NCBI RefSeq assembly: GCF_002160145.1 | Contig: NZ_NFKA01000021.1 | Location: 1 to 60,156 of the forward strand | Direction: 5' to 3' | DNA from: Gemmiger sp. An194 | Lineage (GTDB): Bacteria; Bacillota; Clostridia; Oscillospirales; Ruminococcaceae | Length of the DNA stretch: 60,156 bases | Shown here: positions 31,868-41,379 of the stretch, one piece after another | Layout of the letters: every line of letters begins with the position of its first letter | Numbering within the stretch: the first letter of the stretch is position 1 | Program-made: the position numbers and the translations under genes | The notes under the pieces: generated by a model | The model's database searches: none | Told to the model about the DNA's origin: nothing | The model's input: the letters and a program-made list of their open reading frames with translations, nothing else

Positions 31868-34543
31868 TTGGATAATTGGTACGAGTCGGAATACGAAAAA
31901 GCAGATAAACCGCGGCAAGGCCGTTTGAAGATATTTTTTGGCTATGCTGCTGGTGTGGGGAAAACCTATGCGATGCTGAAAGCCGCTCATCATGCGAAGG
32001 ATCAGGGTGTGGATGTTGCAGTGGGTTATGTGGAAAAGCATACCCGCCCGGATACATTGGCGCTGTTGGATGGATTGGAACAACTCCCCACGTTGAAAGT
32101 AGAGTACAAAGGAATCGTTCTGAACGAGTTTGACTTGGATGCAGCATTGAAAAGACGACCTCAATTACTGCTTGTGGATGAATTGGCGCATAGCAATGCA
32201 GCAGGTTGCCGCCACACAAAACGATACCAGGATGTGGAAGAACTGCTGAGAGCGGGAATCGATGTATATACGACGGTCAATGTGCAGCATCTGGAGTCGT
32301 TAAATGATCTGGTGGCTTCTATAACGCAGGTTGCCGTCAACGAACGGATTCTCGACTCGGTGTTCGATTCAGCTGACCAGGTGGAGCTGGTGGACATTGA
32401 GCCGGACGATTTGATCCTTCGGCTTCAAACGGGTAAGGTTTACCAGAGGAACCAGGCCTCCCGTGCGTTGAATCACTTCTTTACAAAGGACAATTTGGTA
32501 GCGCTGCGTGAGATTGCGCTGCGCCGTACGGCTGACCGATTGAGCCGGAATGCGCAGCGGACAGGAAACGAGACTGCGGCGAAGGCAAGCGAGCATATTT
32601 TGATTTGTCTTTCCAGTTCACCGTCGAATGCAAAGGTGATTCGTACAGCGGCACGGATGGCAGAGGCGTTCCATAGCAGTTTTACAGCGTTGTTTGTAGA
32701 AACGACCGAGACAAAGGAGCTGAAGGGAGAAAATCTCAAGCGGTTGCGCGATAATCTGCGGTTGGCAGAACAGCTTGGTGCACAGATCGCCACCGTTTAT
32801 GGAGATGACCCGGCGGTACAGATTGCCGAATATGCAAAGGTCAGCGGCATTACAAAAATTGTTCTGGGCCGTACCAACCACAAGTCCACGGCCTTTTTGA
32901 AAAGCAAAACACTGGTGGATAAGCTGACGAAACTTGCCGGTGACATTGATGTGTATATCATTCCCGACACACAGCCGCTCTACAAGAAAAAAGCATCCTT
33001 CATTCATCTGGAAGATCACAAATTTCGCTGGACGGATTTGCTGAAGGTTGTTCTGATTACGGCAGCAGCTACCGGAATCAGTTTTTGCTTCTATACATTG
33101 GGGCTGCGGGAAGCGAATATCATTACGGTATACATCTTGGGCGTTCTGCTGACGGCCATCTGGACAAACGGGCATCTCTATGGCGCGCTGGCATCGCTGC
33201 TCAGTGTTATCTCGTTCAACTTCTTCTTTACGGTACCACGCTTCACATTGGCAGCAAATGATCCGGATTACCCGGTCACGTTTTTGATCATGCTGGTGGC
33301 CAGTGTGATTTCCAGTACACTGGCCACCCGGGTTAAAAAGCAGGCGCGCCAGTCTGCCCAGAAGGCATATTATATGGAATTGCTGATCAACAGCAATCAA
33401 AAGCTTCAGCAGGGGCGTGATGAGCAGGAAATCATTCAGATTGCGGCAGAGCAGGTGAGTGCACTCCTGGATCGGCCGGTGCTCTACGCTTTGGCGATGA
33501 AAGGACAGGAGCTTTCTTTTCAGGTATCGCCGCAAAGCGAAGCAAACAAACAACTCAGTGCAATGACGCCGGAAGAAAAAGGGGTTGCAGACTGGGTAAT
33601 AAAGAATAACAAGCATGCGGGCGCGACCACCAATACGCTCTCGCACGCGCATAATCTGTATCTCTCTGTCCGGGGAAACCAGGAAGTAATGGGCGTGATT
33701 GGCGTTCCGGCAAAGTATTATCCGCCGCTGGAGGTTTTCGAGAAAAACCTGATGATTTCGATCCTGAACGAATGCGGCCTTATTCTGGAACGCAGGAGAT
33801 TGCGGGATGAAAAACAGAAAATCGCGCTGGAGACGCAGCGGGAAAGGCTGCGGTCCAACCTGCTGCGAGCGATTTCCCATGATCTGCGCACACCGCTTAC
33901 CAGCATCAGCGGAAATGCAGGCGTTTTGATGGAAAAGAGCATCGCGCTGACGGAAGAGAAAAAGCAGGAAATCTACGCGTCGATTTACGATGATTCCATG
34001 TGGTTGGTGGACCTGACGGAAAATCTCCTGTCCATTACAAGAATCGAAAATGGCACGATGCATCTGCAGATGAATGCAGAGCTGATTGACGATGTGTTGC
34101 GGGAGGCAATTGCGCATGTTGATCGCCAGGCTGCCAGACATCATATTCGGGTAAACCTGGAAGATGATTTGCTGATGGCAAAAATGGATGCCCGGCTGAT
34201 TGTTCAGGTAATTATCAATATTGTGAATAATGCCATCAAGTACACTCCGGAGGGGTCTCACATCTGCATTTCCGCTGAAAAAGAAGACAGAATGGTATGC
34301 ATCCACATTGCAGACGATGGACCGGGCATTTCGGACGAGGCAAAGATGCATCTGTTCGACATGTTCTATACCGCCGGGATTGGAAAAGCCGATAGCAGGA
34401 GAGGCCTGGGCCTGGGGCTCAGCCTGTGCCAGTCCATTGTGGAGGCGCATGGCGGTGAGATTTTTGTGGAGAATAATGAGCCGCATGGAGCAATATTCTC
34501 CTTTACATTGCCTTTAGAGGAAGTGAATTTAGATCGTGTATAA
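31868..34543 (+). CDS. kdpD: KdpD osmosensitive potassium-channel sensor kinase
   Basis: An 891-residue full-length KdpD. Order: the KdpD N-terminal domain with Walker-type AGVGKTYAM (about 28-36), a Usp domain (about 240-370), four membrane helices (about 395-490), a GAF-like region, HisKA with phospho-acceptor His671 (SHDLRTPLTS), and HATPase (NNAIKYTP, ADDGPGIS, RGLGLGLS). The only start that keeps the frame is TTG; the nearby ATG at 31860 is out of frame and short. It senses low K+ and c-di-AMP in relatives, then phosphorylates KdpE. Confidence 0.94.
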   Translation: MDNWYESEYEKADKPRQGRLKIFFGYAAGVGKTYAMLKAAHHAKDQGVDVAVGYVEKHTRPDTLALLDGLEQLPTLKVEYKGIVLNEFDLDAALKRRPQLLLVDELAHSNAAGCRHTKRYQDVEELLRAGIDVYTTVNVQHLESLNDLVASITQVAVNERILDSVFDSADQVELVDIEPDDLILRLQTGKVYQRNQASRALNHFFTKDNLVALREIALRRTADRLSRNAQRTGNETAAKASEHILICLSSSPSNAKVIRTAARMAEAFHSSFTALFVETTETKELKGENLKRLRDNLRLAEQLGAQIATVYGDDPAVQIAEYAKVSGITKIVLGRTNHKSTAFLKSKTLVDKLTKLAGDIDVYIIPDTQPLYKKKASFIHLEDHKFRWTDLLKVVLITAAATGISFCFYTLGLREANIITVYILGVLLTAIWTNGHLYGALASLLSVISFNFFFTVPRFTLAANDPDYPVTFLIMLVASVISSTLATRVKKQARQSAQKAYYMELLINSNQKLQQGRDEQEIIQIAAEQVSALLDRPVLYALAMKGQELSFQVSPQSEANKQLSAMTPEEKGVADWVIKNNKHAGATTNTLSHAHNLYLSVRGNQEVMGVIGVPAKYYPPLEVFEKNLMISILNECGLILERRRLRDEKQKIALETQRERLRSNLLRAISHDLRTPLTSISGNAGVLMEKSIALTEEKKQEIYASIYDDSMWLVDLTENLLSITRIENGTMHLQMNAELIDDVLREAIAHVDRQAARHHIRVNLEDDLLMAKMDARLIVQVIINIVNNAIKYTPEGSHICISAEKEDRMVCIHIADDGPGISDEAKMHLFDMFYTAGIGKADSRRGLGLGLSLCQSIVEAHGGEIFVENNEPHGAIFSFTLPLEEVNLDRV

Positions 34544-35234
34544 GCCGAAAATTCTGGTAGTGGAGGATGATCCAGCCATTACCAATCTGATTCGAACCAC
34601 TCTGGATACCCAGGAATATCAATATCATACAGCAAAAAATGGCGCAGAAGCATTGCTGGATGCGGTTTCTTATAATCCGGATGTGATTATACTGGATTTG
34701 GGCCTGCCGGATATGGATGGTGTGGAAATCATCCATAAGGTGCGTGGCTGGAATATGGTTCCGATTATCGTGGTAAGCGCCCGGAGTGAGGACCAGGATA
34801 AGGTGGAGGCGCTGGACGCCGGGGCGGACGATTATCTGACCAAACCGTTCAGCATCGATGAACTGCTTGCTCGATTGCGGGTGGCATTGCGACGCAGCCG
34901 TGCAGAGGAAGGTGCAGCCCAGACGCAGAGCAGCATATATCGCAATGGCGGAATTGTGATTGATTATGCGGCCGGCTGCGTATATATGGAAGGAAACGAA
35001 GTCCATCTTACTCCCATTGAATATAAGCTGTTGTGCGTACTTGCGAAAAATACGGGAAAAGTGCTTACACACAACTACATTTTGAAAGAGGTGTGGGGGA
35101 GCGTGCTGGCTTCCGATACCCCTTCGCTTCGTGTGTTCATGGCAACCCTGCGCAAGAAGATTGAGAAAAATCCATCCGATCCCAAATACATTCAGACTCA
35201 CATTGGCGTTGGATATCGAATGATCCGGCAATGA
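34536..35234 (+). CDS. kdpE: KdpE response regulator
   Basis: A 232-residue OmpR-type regulator: receiver domain with acidic pocket VVEDD, phospho-acceptor Asp54 (ILDLGLPDMDG), Lys in LTKPF, and a winged helix at about 130-230 (TPIEYKLLCVLAKNTGKVLTHNYI, VGYRM). GTG start overlapping kdpD by 8 bp. Candidate target sites lie before kdpF and before the small gene at 31403. Confidence 0.94.
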   Translation: MYKPKILVVEDDPAITNLIRTTLDTQEYQYHTAKNGAEALLDAVSYNPDVIILDLGLPDMDGVEIIHKVRGWNMVPIIVVSARSEDQDKVEALDAGADDYLTKPFSIDELLARLRVALRRSRAEEGAAQTQSSIYRNGGIVIDYAAGCVYMEGNEVHLTPIEYKLLCVLAKNTGKVLTHNYILKEVWGSVLASDTPSLRVFMATLRKKIEKNPSDPKYIQTHIGVGYRMIRQ

Positions 35235-35254
35235 TATCGTAAAAAATTGATTTA

Positions 35255-35284
35255 AGGCAGTTCTGGTTTCAGAGCTGCCTTTTT
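35255..35284 (+). terminator. Terminator of kdpDE
   Basis: AAGGCAG.TCTG-GTTT-CAGA.CTGCCTT plus T-run 20 bp after the kdpE stop; it separates kdpDE from the structural operon. Confidence 0.87.
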
Positions 35285-35326
35285 GTTTCAAAAGGCCTGG
35301 AGAGCGCTTTTACAAAGCGGCGAAAT

Positions 35327-35394
35327 CGTCTTAACAGAACCTTTATACGGTGCATGAAACGCTAAGACCAATTTCACAAAGAAGTTGGTAAAAT
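35327..35394 (+). promoter_or_regulatory. Candidate KdpE-activated promoter of kdpFABC
   Basis: CGTCTTAACAGAACCTT (35327-35343) precedes a -10 TAAAAT (35389-35394) by 45 nt, and no good -35 is present, as expected for an activator-dependent promoter. The same site and spacing occur at 31697-31764. Confidence 0.6.
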
Positions 35395-35428
35395 GATTTT
35401 GCAAAAACGAAAACAGGAGGATACCGTT

Positions 35429-35527
35429 ATGATGGATCTTATTATGATCGCGGTTTTAGCGGGCTCTGTGGGCCTCATTTATTTGCTGATTGGCTGGTGC
35501 CAGAAGCAGGTAGACCGGAGCGAATAA
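35429..35527 (+). CDS. 32-residue membrane micro-protein before kdpF
   Basis: ATG after AGGAGG. One hydrophobic helix (IMIAVLAGSVGLIYLLIGW) and a polar end CQKQVDRSE. It is 14 bp before kdpF. Similar short peptides precede kdpF in other Firmicutes as far as I recall, but I have no family name. Probably a stabilising subunit or leader peptide of the Kdp complex. Confidence 0.7.
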   Translation: MMDLIMIAVLAGSVGLIYLLIGWCQKQVDRSE

Positions 35528-35541
35528 GGAGGAGTGAAGCC

Positions 35542-35619
35542 ATGATCGTTCTTGGTGTAGTTGTTGTGTTCCTGGGTGGTTATTTGGTCTATGCTTTGGT
35601 ACACCCGGAAAATTTTTAA
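35542..35619 (+). CDS. kdpF: KdpF small subunit
   Basis: A 25-residue single-helix peptide ending YLVYALVHPENF, the KdpF signature. It stabilises the KdpFABC complex in the membrane. RBS GGAGTGAAG. Confidence 0.9.
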   Translation: MIVLGVVVVFLGGYLVYALVHPENF

Positions 35620-35640
35620 TGCTTGCAGGAGGAATTGAGT

Positions 35641-37383
35641 ATGCTGCAAATCATCTTGACCATTATCCTTTATTTGATAATGGTAGTTCCGGTGGGTACT
35701 TATGTATATCATATTGCGGCCGGAAAACACACCTTTGCCGATCCGGTGTTTGACCGTGTGGACGGCGTTATCTTCAAAATTGGCGGCGTAGATCCCGCCA
35801 GCGGGATGAGCTGGAAACGCTATGCGGCCGCTCTGGTGGGAACCAATGCGGTAATGATTCTGCTGGGATATATGATTCTTCGTATTCAGAGCATTCCGCT
35901 GTTTAACCCCAATGGAATTGAGGGAATGAAGGAGTCGCTTTCGTTCAATACCATTATCAGTTTTATGACCAACACCAACCTGCAGCACTATTCCGGTGAA
36001 TCCGGTTTGTCGTACCTGTCGCAGATGCTGGTGATCATCTTCATGATGTTTGTTTCCGCTGCCACCGGTTACGCGGCCTGCATCGCGTTCATCCGTGGTC
36101 TGGCTGGGAAATCCAAGGACAATGTGGGGAACTTTTTCGTGGACCTGGTACGGATCATCACCCGCGTGCTGCTGCCGTTTTCCATTGTTGGCGGCCTTCT
36201 GCTGGTATGGCAGGGCGTTCCGCAGAACTTTTCCGGAAATGTTGTTGTGGATACCATTGAAGGAACCAAACAGGTGATCGCCATGGGTCCCGTTGCCGCC
36301 CTGGAAATCATCAAGCATTTGGGGACCAACGGCGGCGGTTTCCTGGGGGCCAACTCCAGCACACCCATCGAGAACCCGACAATCCTTTCCAATCTGATCG
36401 AACTGTATTCCATGATGCTGCTTCCCGGTGCCTGTGTAATCACCTTCGGCAAAATGGTTCGTGACCGCAAGAAGCTGAAGGAACAGCCGGAAAAGACCGC
36501 ACATAAGAGCCTGAGCGTTTGGGTGTATGGACGGGAAGGCCGCAGCATCTTTGCTGCCATGGGGATTCTTTTTGTGATTGGTTTAAGCGTGTGTTTCTGG
36601 GCGGAATCGCAGGGCAATCCCGCTCTGGCAGATGCAGGCTTGAGCCAGTCCATGGGAAGTATGGAGGGCAAAGAAGTGCGCTTTGGCATTGCGCAGTCCG
36701 CCTTGTTTACCACGACGACCACGTCGTTCACCACCGGCACGGTAAACAACATGCATGACACGCTCACCCCTCTGGGCGGTATGATCCCGATGCTGCACAT
36801 GATGCTGAATGTGGTGTTTGGCGGTAAGGGCGTCGGCCTGATGAACATGATTCTGTATGCGATTTTGGCCGTGTTTATCTGTGGCCTGATGATCGGCCGG
36901 ACCCCGGAATATCTGGGCAAAAAGATCGAGGGCCGTGAGATGAAGCTCACCGCTCTGTGCATCATCATTCATCCGCTGCTGATCCTTGCATTTTCTGCAC
37001 TGGCGGTGGGAACACAGGCGGGTCAGGCGGGCATCACAAACCCTGGATTCCATGGGCTTTCGCAGGTGCTGTACGAATATGCTTCCTCGGCCGCAAACAA
37101 CGGCTCCGGGTTTGAAGGCCTGGCGGATAACACCCTGTTCTGGAATATCACGACCGGTTTTGCAATGTTCTTCGGCCGTTATCTGTCCATCGTGATCCAG
37201 CTGGCGATCGCAGGCTCGCTGATGAAAAAGCGATTTGTCAATGAATCCGTCGGTACGCTGCATACCGATACGATGAGCTTTGCAGTGATTCTGGTGTTTG
37301 TGGTCTATATCTTTGCAGCACTTACATTTTTCCCGGTGCTTGCACTGGGCCCCATCGCGGAGCATCTGACCCTTTGGGCATAA
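35641..37383 (+). CDS. kdpA: KdpA potassium-binding channel-like subunit
   Basis: A 580-residue polytopic subunit related to SKT channels. Selectivity-filter segments are visible (TNTNLQHYSGESGLS, LGTNGGGFLGANSSTP, NNGSGFEG). The ATG with GGAGG is used; an in-frame ATG 18 bp upstream precedes that site. It carries K+ before handing it to KdpB. Confidence 0.95.
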   Translation: MLQIILTIILYLIMVVPVGTYVYHIAAGKHTFADPVFDRVDGVIFKIGGVDPASGMSWKRYAAALVGTNAVMILLGYMILRIQSIPLFNPNGIEGMKESLSFNTIISFMTNTNLQHYSGESGLSYLSQMLVIIFMMFVSAATGYAACIAFIRGLAGKSKDNVGNFFVDLVRIITRVLLPFSIVGGLLLVWQGVPQNFSGNVVVDTIEGTKQVIAMGPVAALEIIKHLGTNGGGFLGANSSTPIENPTILSNLIELYSMMLLPGACVITFGKMVRDRKKLKEQPEKTAHKSLSVWVYGREGRSIFAAMGILFVIGLSVCFWAESQGNPALADAGLSQSMGSMEGKEVRFGIAQSALFTTTTTSFTTGTVNNMHDTLTPLGGMIPMLHMMLNVVFGGKGVGLMNMILYAILAVFICGLMIGRTPEYLGKKIEGREMKLTALCIIIHPLLILAFSALAVGTQAGQAGITNPGFHGLSQVLYEYASSAANNGSGFEGLADNTLFWNITTGFAMFFGRYLSIVIQLAIAGSLMKKRFVNESVGTLHTDTMSFAVILVFVVYIFAALTFFPVLALGPIAEHLTLWA

Positions 37384-37395
37384 GGAGGAACCCCC

Positions 37396-39456
37396 ATGAG
37401 CAAGAAAAATCAGAAGCTGGTCACGCCGGATATATTCCGGCAGGCGCTGATCGGCTCCTTTGCAAAACTGAATCCCGTATACATGAGGAAAAATCCCGTC
37501 ATGTTTGTGGTAGAGGTGGGCTGCTTCATCACGCTGCTACTGTCCTTATTCCCGGGGCTGTTCGGCGATGTGAGCACCGGTACGAATCTGCGGTTGTATA
37601 ATATCATCGTTTGCGTGGTGCTGTTTATCACGGTTCTGTTTGCAAACTTTGCCGAGTCTGTTGCCGAAGGCCGGGGAAAGGCGCAGGCGGCCAGCCTGAA
37701 GAAAACCCAGAAGGACACAAAGGCCCGGCTGCTGATGCTGGACGGCACCGAAAAAGAGGTGCTGTCCAGCGAACTGAAAAAAGGTGATGTGGTCATGGTC
37801 TGCGCCGGAGAAGTGATTCCCGGCGATGGTGAAGTGATCGAAGGCATTGCATCTGTGGACGAATCCGCCATTACCGGCGAGTCCGCTCCAGTGGTTCGTG
37901 AGTCTGGCGGCGACTTCTGCTCGGTGACCGGCGGCACGACCATTGTGTCGGACTGGCTGAAAATCCGCATCACTTCGGATGCCGGCAACAGTTTTCTGGA
38001 TCGTATGATCGCACTGGTGGAAGGAGCTTCCCGTAAAAAGACTCCCAACGAGATCGCACTGAATACTCTGCTGGTTTCCCTGACGATCATTTTTCTGATC
38101 GTTATCGTTACGCTTTATCCCATCGGCATTTATTCCGGCGTTCAGCTGCAGACTTCTACTCTGATCGCGCTGGCGGTTTGCCTGATTCCCACCACGATCG
38201 GCGGTCTGCTCTCCGCCATTGGCATCGCGGGTATGGACCGTGTCACCCGGTTCAATGTGATTGCCATGTCCGGCAAGGCAGTGGAAGCCTGCGGCGACGT
38301 GGATACTATGATTCTGGACAAAACCGGCACCATTACTTATGGCAACCGTCTGGCCGCTGGTTTCTTCCCGGTAGGCGGTGCGAACCGCAGCAATCTGATC
38401 CGTTGCGCAGCACTGACCAGCCTGCATGACGATACCCCGGAAGGCAAGTCCACGTTGGAGCTGGCCCGGCATTTGGGGGATAACAGCCAGGAGACCGCTG
38501 GCTCGGAGTTTATCGAGTTTACGGCGCAGACGCGGATGAGCGGCGTTGATCTGCCAAATGGCACGAAGGTTCGCAAGGGCGCGGCAGAAGCGATCGAGCA
38601 GTATGTGAAAGCGCTGGGCGGCACGATTCCTTCAGACCTGCATGAGCAGGTGAATAAGATCTCCAGTCTGGGTGGTACGCCGCTGACGGTATGTGAAAAT
38701 GACCGCATTCTGGGCGTGATCTATCTGAAAGATACGGTGAAGCCCGGCATGGTGGAGCGTTTTGAGCGGCTGCGTGCGATTGGCATCAAAACCATCATGT
38801 GCACCGGTGATAATCCGCTTACCGCGGCTACCATTGCAAAAGAAGCAGGTGTTGACGGCTTCATTGCCGAGTGCAAGCCGGAGGATAAAATCGATGTGAT
38901 CAAAAAGGAGCAGGCGGAAGGCAAGATTGTTGCCATGACCGGCGACGGCACCAACGATGCTCCCGCGCTGGCACAGGCAAATGTGGGCCTGGCCATGAAT
39001 TCCGGTACAACCGCGGCCAAGGAAGCTGCCAATATGGTGGACCTTGACAGCGACCCGACCAAAATTCTGGAAGTGGTTGAAATCGGCAAGCAGCTGCTGA
39101 TCACTCGCGGCAGTCTGACCACCTTCTCAATCGCGAACGATATTGCCAAGTATTTTGCGATTATCCCTGCGATGTTCATGATTTCCATCCCTCAGCTGAA
39201 GGTGCTGAATATCATGAATCTGGCTACACCGAACAGTGCGATTCTGTCTGCGCTGATCTTCAATGCAATCATTATCCCTTGTTTGATTCCTCTGGCAATG
39301 AAGGGGGTAAAATATCGGCCCATGTCCTCCGGAAGAATGCTGGCCCGGAACATGCTGATCTATGGCCTGGGTGGCGTGATTACGCCGTTTGTGGGAATTA
39401 AAATCATCGATACGTTGATTGCCCCTCTGCTCACTGCCATCGGTCTTGGGCTCTAA
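37396..39456 (+). CDS. kdpB: KdpB P-type ATPase subunit
   Basis: A 686-residue P1A ATPase: actuator motif AITGESAPV, phosphorylation site DKTGT (Asp308), hinge [21 protein letters not shown]. It energises K+ uptake. RBS AAGGAGG, 12 bp after kdpA. Confidence 0.96.
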   Translation: MSKKNQKLVTPDIFRQALIGSFAKLNPVYMRKNPVMFVVEVGCFITLLLSLFPGLFGDVSTGTNLRLYNIIVCVVLFITVLFANFAESVAEGRGKAQAASLKKTQKDTKARLLMLDGTEKEVLSSELKKGDVVMVCAGEVIPGDGEVIEGIASVDESAITGESAPVVRESGGDFCSVTGGTTIVSDWLKIRITSDAGNSFLDRMIALVEGASRKKTPNEIALNTLLVSLTIIFLIVIVTLYPIGIYSGVQLQTSTLIALAVCLIPTTIGGLLSAIGIAGMDRVTRFNVIAMSGKAVEACGDVDTMILDKTGTITYGNRLAAGFFPVGGANRSNLIRCAALTSLHDDTPEGKSTLELARHLGDNSQETAGSEFIEFTAQTRMSGVDLPNGTKVRKGAAEAIEQYVKALGGTIPSDLHEQVNKISSLGGTPLTVCENDRILGVIYLKDTVKPGMVERFERLRAIGIKTIMCTGDNPLTAATIAKEAGVDGFIAECKPEDKIDVIKKEQAEGKIVAMTGDGTNDAPALAQANVGLAMNSGTTAAKEAANMVDLDSDPTKILEVVEIGKQLLITRGSLTTFSIANDIAKYFAIIPAMFMISIPQLKVLNIMNLATPNSAILSALIFNAIIIPCLIPLAMKGVKYRPMSSGRMLARNMLIYGLGGVITPFVGIKIIDTLIAPLLTAIGLGL

Positions 39457-39474
39457 GAAAGGATGCGAACTCCT

Positions 39475-40116
39475 ATGAAAGAATTTTTACACGGCACGCG
39501 TCAGGCGGTTCTTGTTACAGTTGTTTTGATGCTGATCTGTGGTCTGCTTTTTCCCTGTCTGCTCACCGGTTTGTCTTCGGTGATTTTCCCGCACCAGGCG
39601 GGCGGCAGCCTGATTACCGTAAACGGAATGGCGGTTGGAGCGGAACATGTGGGCCAGGAATTCACGCAGGACTGCTATATGTGGAGCCGTCCGTCTGCTT
39701 ATCACTACAATGTTTATACCGAGAGTGAAGACGGCAGGAAATACTATAACGACGGCACAGAGTTTGGCGGCCTTGCCTCCGGTTCCAACAACTATGCGCC
39801 TTCCAATCCGGCGCTTGTGGAGCGGGTGGAAGCCGATATGGAGGCATTTCTTGAGAAAAATCCTGAAATCAAGCGCGAGGATATCCCGACCGATCTTCTC
39901 ACCGCATCCGGTTCCGGCCTGGACCCGCACATTTCTCCTGCATCCGCTCAGATTCAGCTTCCCCGCATTGCACAGGCTTCCGGTTTGAGCGAAGAAAGCC
40001 TGCAGGAAATTGTGAAGCGCAATACAATGGGAAAACTGTTTGGCGTGTTCGGTGAGGAAACGGTGAATGTGCTGAAGGTAAACATTGAAATCGCGCAGGC
40101 CATGGGAACTCTGTAA
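39475..40116 (+). CDS. kdpC: KdpC subunit
   Basis: A 213-residue protein with one N-terminal helix and a periplasm-side domain. Family hallmarks are AYHYNVYTESEDG, GSNNYAPSNPALVERV, DLLTASGSGLDPHISPASAQIQ and RIAQASGLS. The ATG at 39475 has AAAGGA 11 nt upstream; an ATG 12 bp earlier lies on that site. Confidence 0.95.
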   Translation: MKEFLHGTRQAVLVTVVLMLICGLLFPCLLTGLSSVIFPHQAGGSLITVNGMAVGAEHVGQEFTQDCYMWSRPSAYHYNVYTESEDGRKYYNDGTEFGGLASGSNNYAPSNPALVERVEADMEAFLEKNPEIKREDIPTDLLTASGSGLDPHISPASAQIQLPRIAQASGLSEESLQEIVKRNTMGKLFGVFGEETVNVLKVNIEIAQAMGTL

Positions 40117-40136
40117 AAAGAAAGGAGCGGCCCATT

Positions 40137-41027
40137 ATGATGGAGATGCATGCGTTCCAGAACGCGAAACAGCTCGAGATTCCATCTCTGGTTGGGCCTG
40201 AAAAGCCCGTTGCACAAGAGCTTCTTGCGTTTCTATTTGACATGAGCGCATGGACAAAGGCCAGCCCGCAGATCATTGTTGGCGGACAGAGAGAAAGTGA
40301 TGTACTTTATGCACTGTTTCGTGATGTTGCATTCGTAGAGCTGGATTTTTGGCAGGTATTTGGCCCGGAACTGGCGGTGCTGATGCCGCGATGGAAAATT
40401 GATGCGTTTACCAATGCCGATTCAACGCAGGAAAGTGTATGGCTTGCCTTGGAAAAACAGGACGCAACGCTGTATGGTGTGCAGAAAACGCTTTCCGGCC
40501 GCGCATCGGAAACGATGCAGGCGCTTTGTTTGCGAATTGTCTGCGAATCGCCAGACCAGGCCAGGACATTAAGAAGTTTGTTTCAATCAACGGATTGGAA
40601 CAATGGGATTGCAGCGCTGGAATGGGAGTATCATGCGTTTTTGGAACAGGAGAAGATTCCAACCATTTGGCAAAATTGCTGCTTCTGTTATGGCGGCATA
40701 CTGGAGAAGCTGAAATATTCCGATTGTGTCCAGGCGCTTGATTTTCATCAGAAGAAAGCGCTGTGGTCAGGTTTTTTGAGAGATCGGTTTGATTATGCGG
40801 AATTTGAGTGGGTTTATCAACTGATTTGTCAGAATCACCTGAACGACCGTGTTGAATGGGAGCTTTCTTTGCACGCAGCATTGCAGGATCAGGGGTACAC
40901 AGTTGATTTTGCTGAATCCGAGTTTAAACTGTATAATGATCAAAAAAGACCTTGTTACTTCAATTTTGATAGCCATCAGTATGCGCAGCGTGCGCTGCTG
41001 AAAATTATGTTTCCGCTTAATTTTTAA
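40137..41027 (+). CDS. Hypothetical protein at the end of the kdp operon
   Basis: A 296-residue soluble protein, RBS AAAGGAG, 20 bp after kdpC on the same strand. No membrane segment, and I recognise no family. It is rich in aromatic residues (FWQVFGPEL, WQNCCFCYGGI) and has paired cysteines in the middle. The position suggests a Kdp-related role or a passenger gene; its 3' side is where the accessory island begins. Confidence 0.7.
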   Translation: MMEMHAFQNAKQLEIPSLVGPEKPVAQELLAFLFDMSAWTKASPQIIVGGQRESDVLYALFRDVAFVELDFWQVFGPELAVLMPRWKIDAFTNADSTQESVWLALEKQDATLYGVQKTLSGRASETMQALCLRIVCESPDQARTLRSLFQSTDWNNGIAALEWEYHAFLEQEKIPTIWQNCCFCYGGILEKLKYSDCVQALDFHQKKALWSGFLRDRFDYAEFEWVYQLICQNHLNDRVEWELSLHAALQDQGYTVDFAESEFKLYNDQKRPCYFNFDSHQYAQRALLKIMFPLNF

Positions 41028-41042
41028 AAGAAACAGCAAAGG

Positions 41043-41067
41043 GGGACGCATGAGATACATGCGTCCC
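41043..41067 (+). terminator. Hairpin after the kdp operon
   Basis: GGGACGCATG-AGATA-CATGCGTCCC directly downstream of the last kdp-side gene, with only TTC after it. Terminator function is likely but not strong. Confidence 0.55.
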
Positions 41068-41291
41068 TTCAAGCTGTGTAAAAGTAGGAATAAAAAATCG
41101 TGGCCCGATTCTGTTCCATGCAAATTAAGGAATAAAGAAACACGGCAGCAAGACCTTAATTTCCGCCAGGATCTGTTGGAAAAACGAAATAAAAACGCCT
41201 GAACCATTCGCGTTGGATAGAACGTGCTGGCATGGACGATAACGCAAACATGTAAGTTCTCTGAGTAAACAATAACGGTATGCTCCGAACA
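41068..41291. other. Intergenic stretch at the island edge
   Basis: No convincing gene. It holds one copy (41206-41218) of a 13-bp direct repeat whose other copy is at 42390, beyond the YubB-like gene. It may be the left boundary of the accessory island. Confidence 0.35.
41206..41218 (+). repeat. 13-bp direct repeat, copy 1
   Basis: ATTCGCGTTGGAT, also present at 42390-42402 in the same orientation. The two copies flank the gene at 41380-42240. Could be an attachment core or chance. Confidence 0.35.
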
Positions 41292-41331
41292 AAAGAGGGC
41301 CGGCGAGGTTACACACCCGCTGGCCCTCTTT
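41292..41331. terminator. Bidirectional terminator
   Basis: AAAGAGGGCCGGCG / CGCTGGCCCTCTTT with a 12-nt loop and one G-T pair, 48 bp beyond the 3' end of the minus-strand YubB-like gene. Confidence 0.82.
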
Positions 41332-41379
41332 ATGCTGCTTGCATCGTCCTTTCAATTTGTGAACAGTGTTTTCTTTGAA

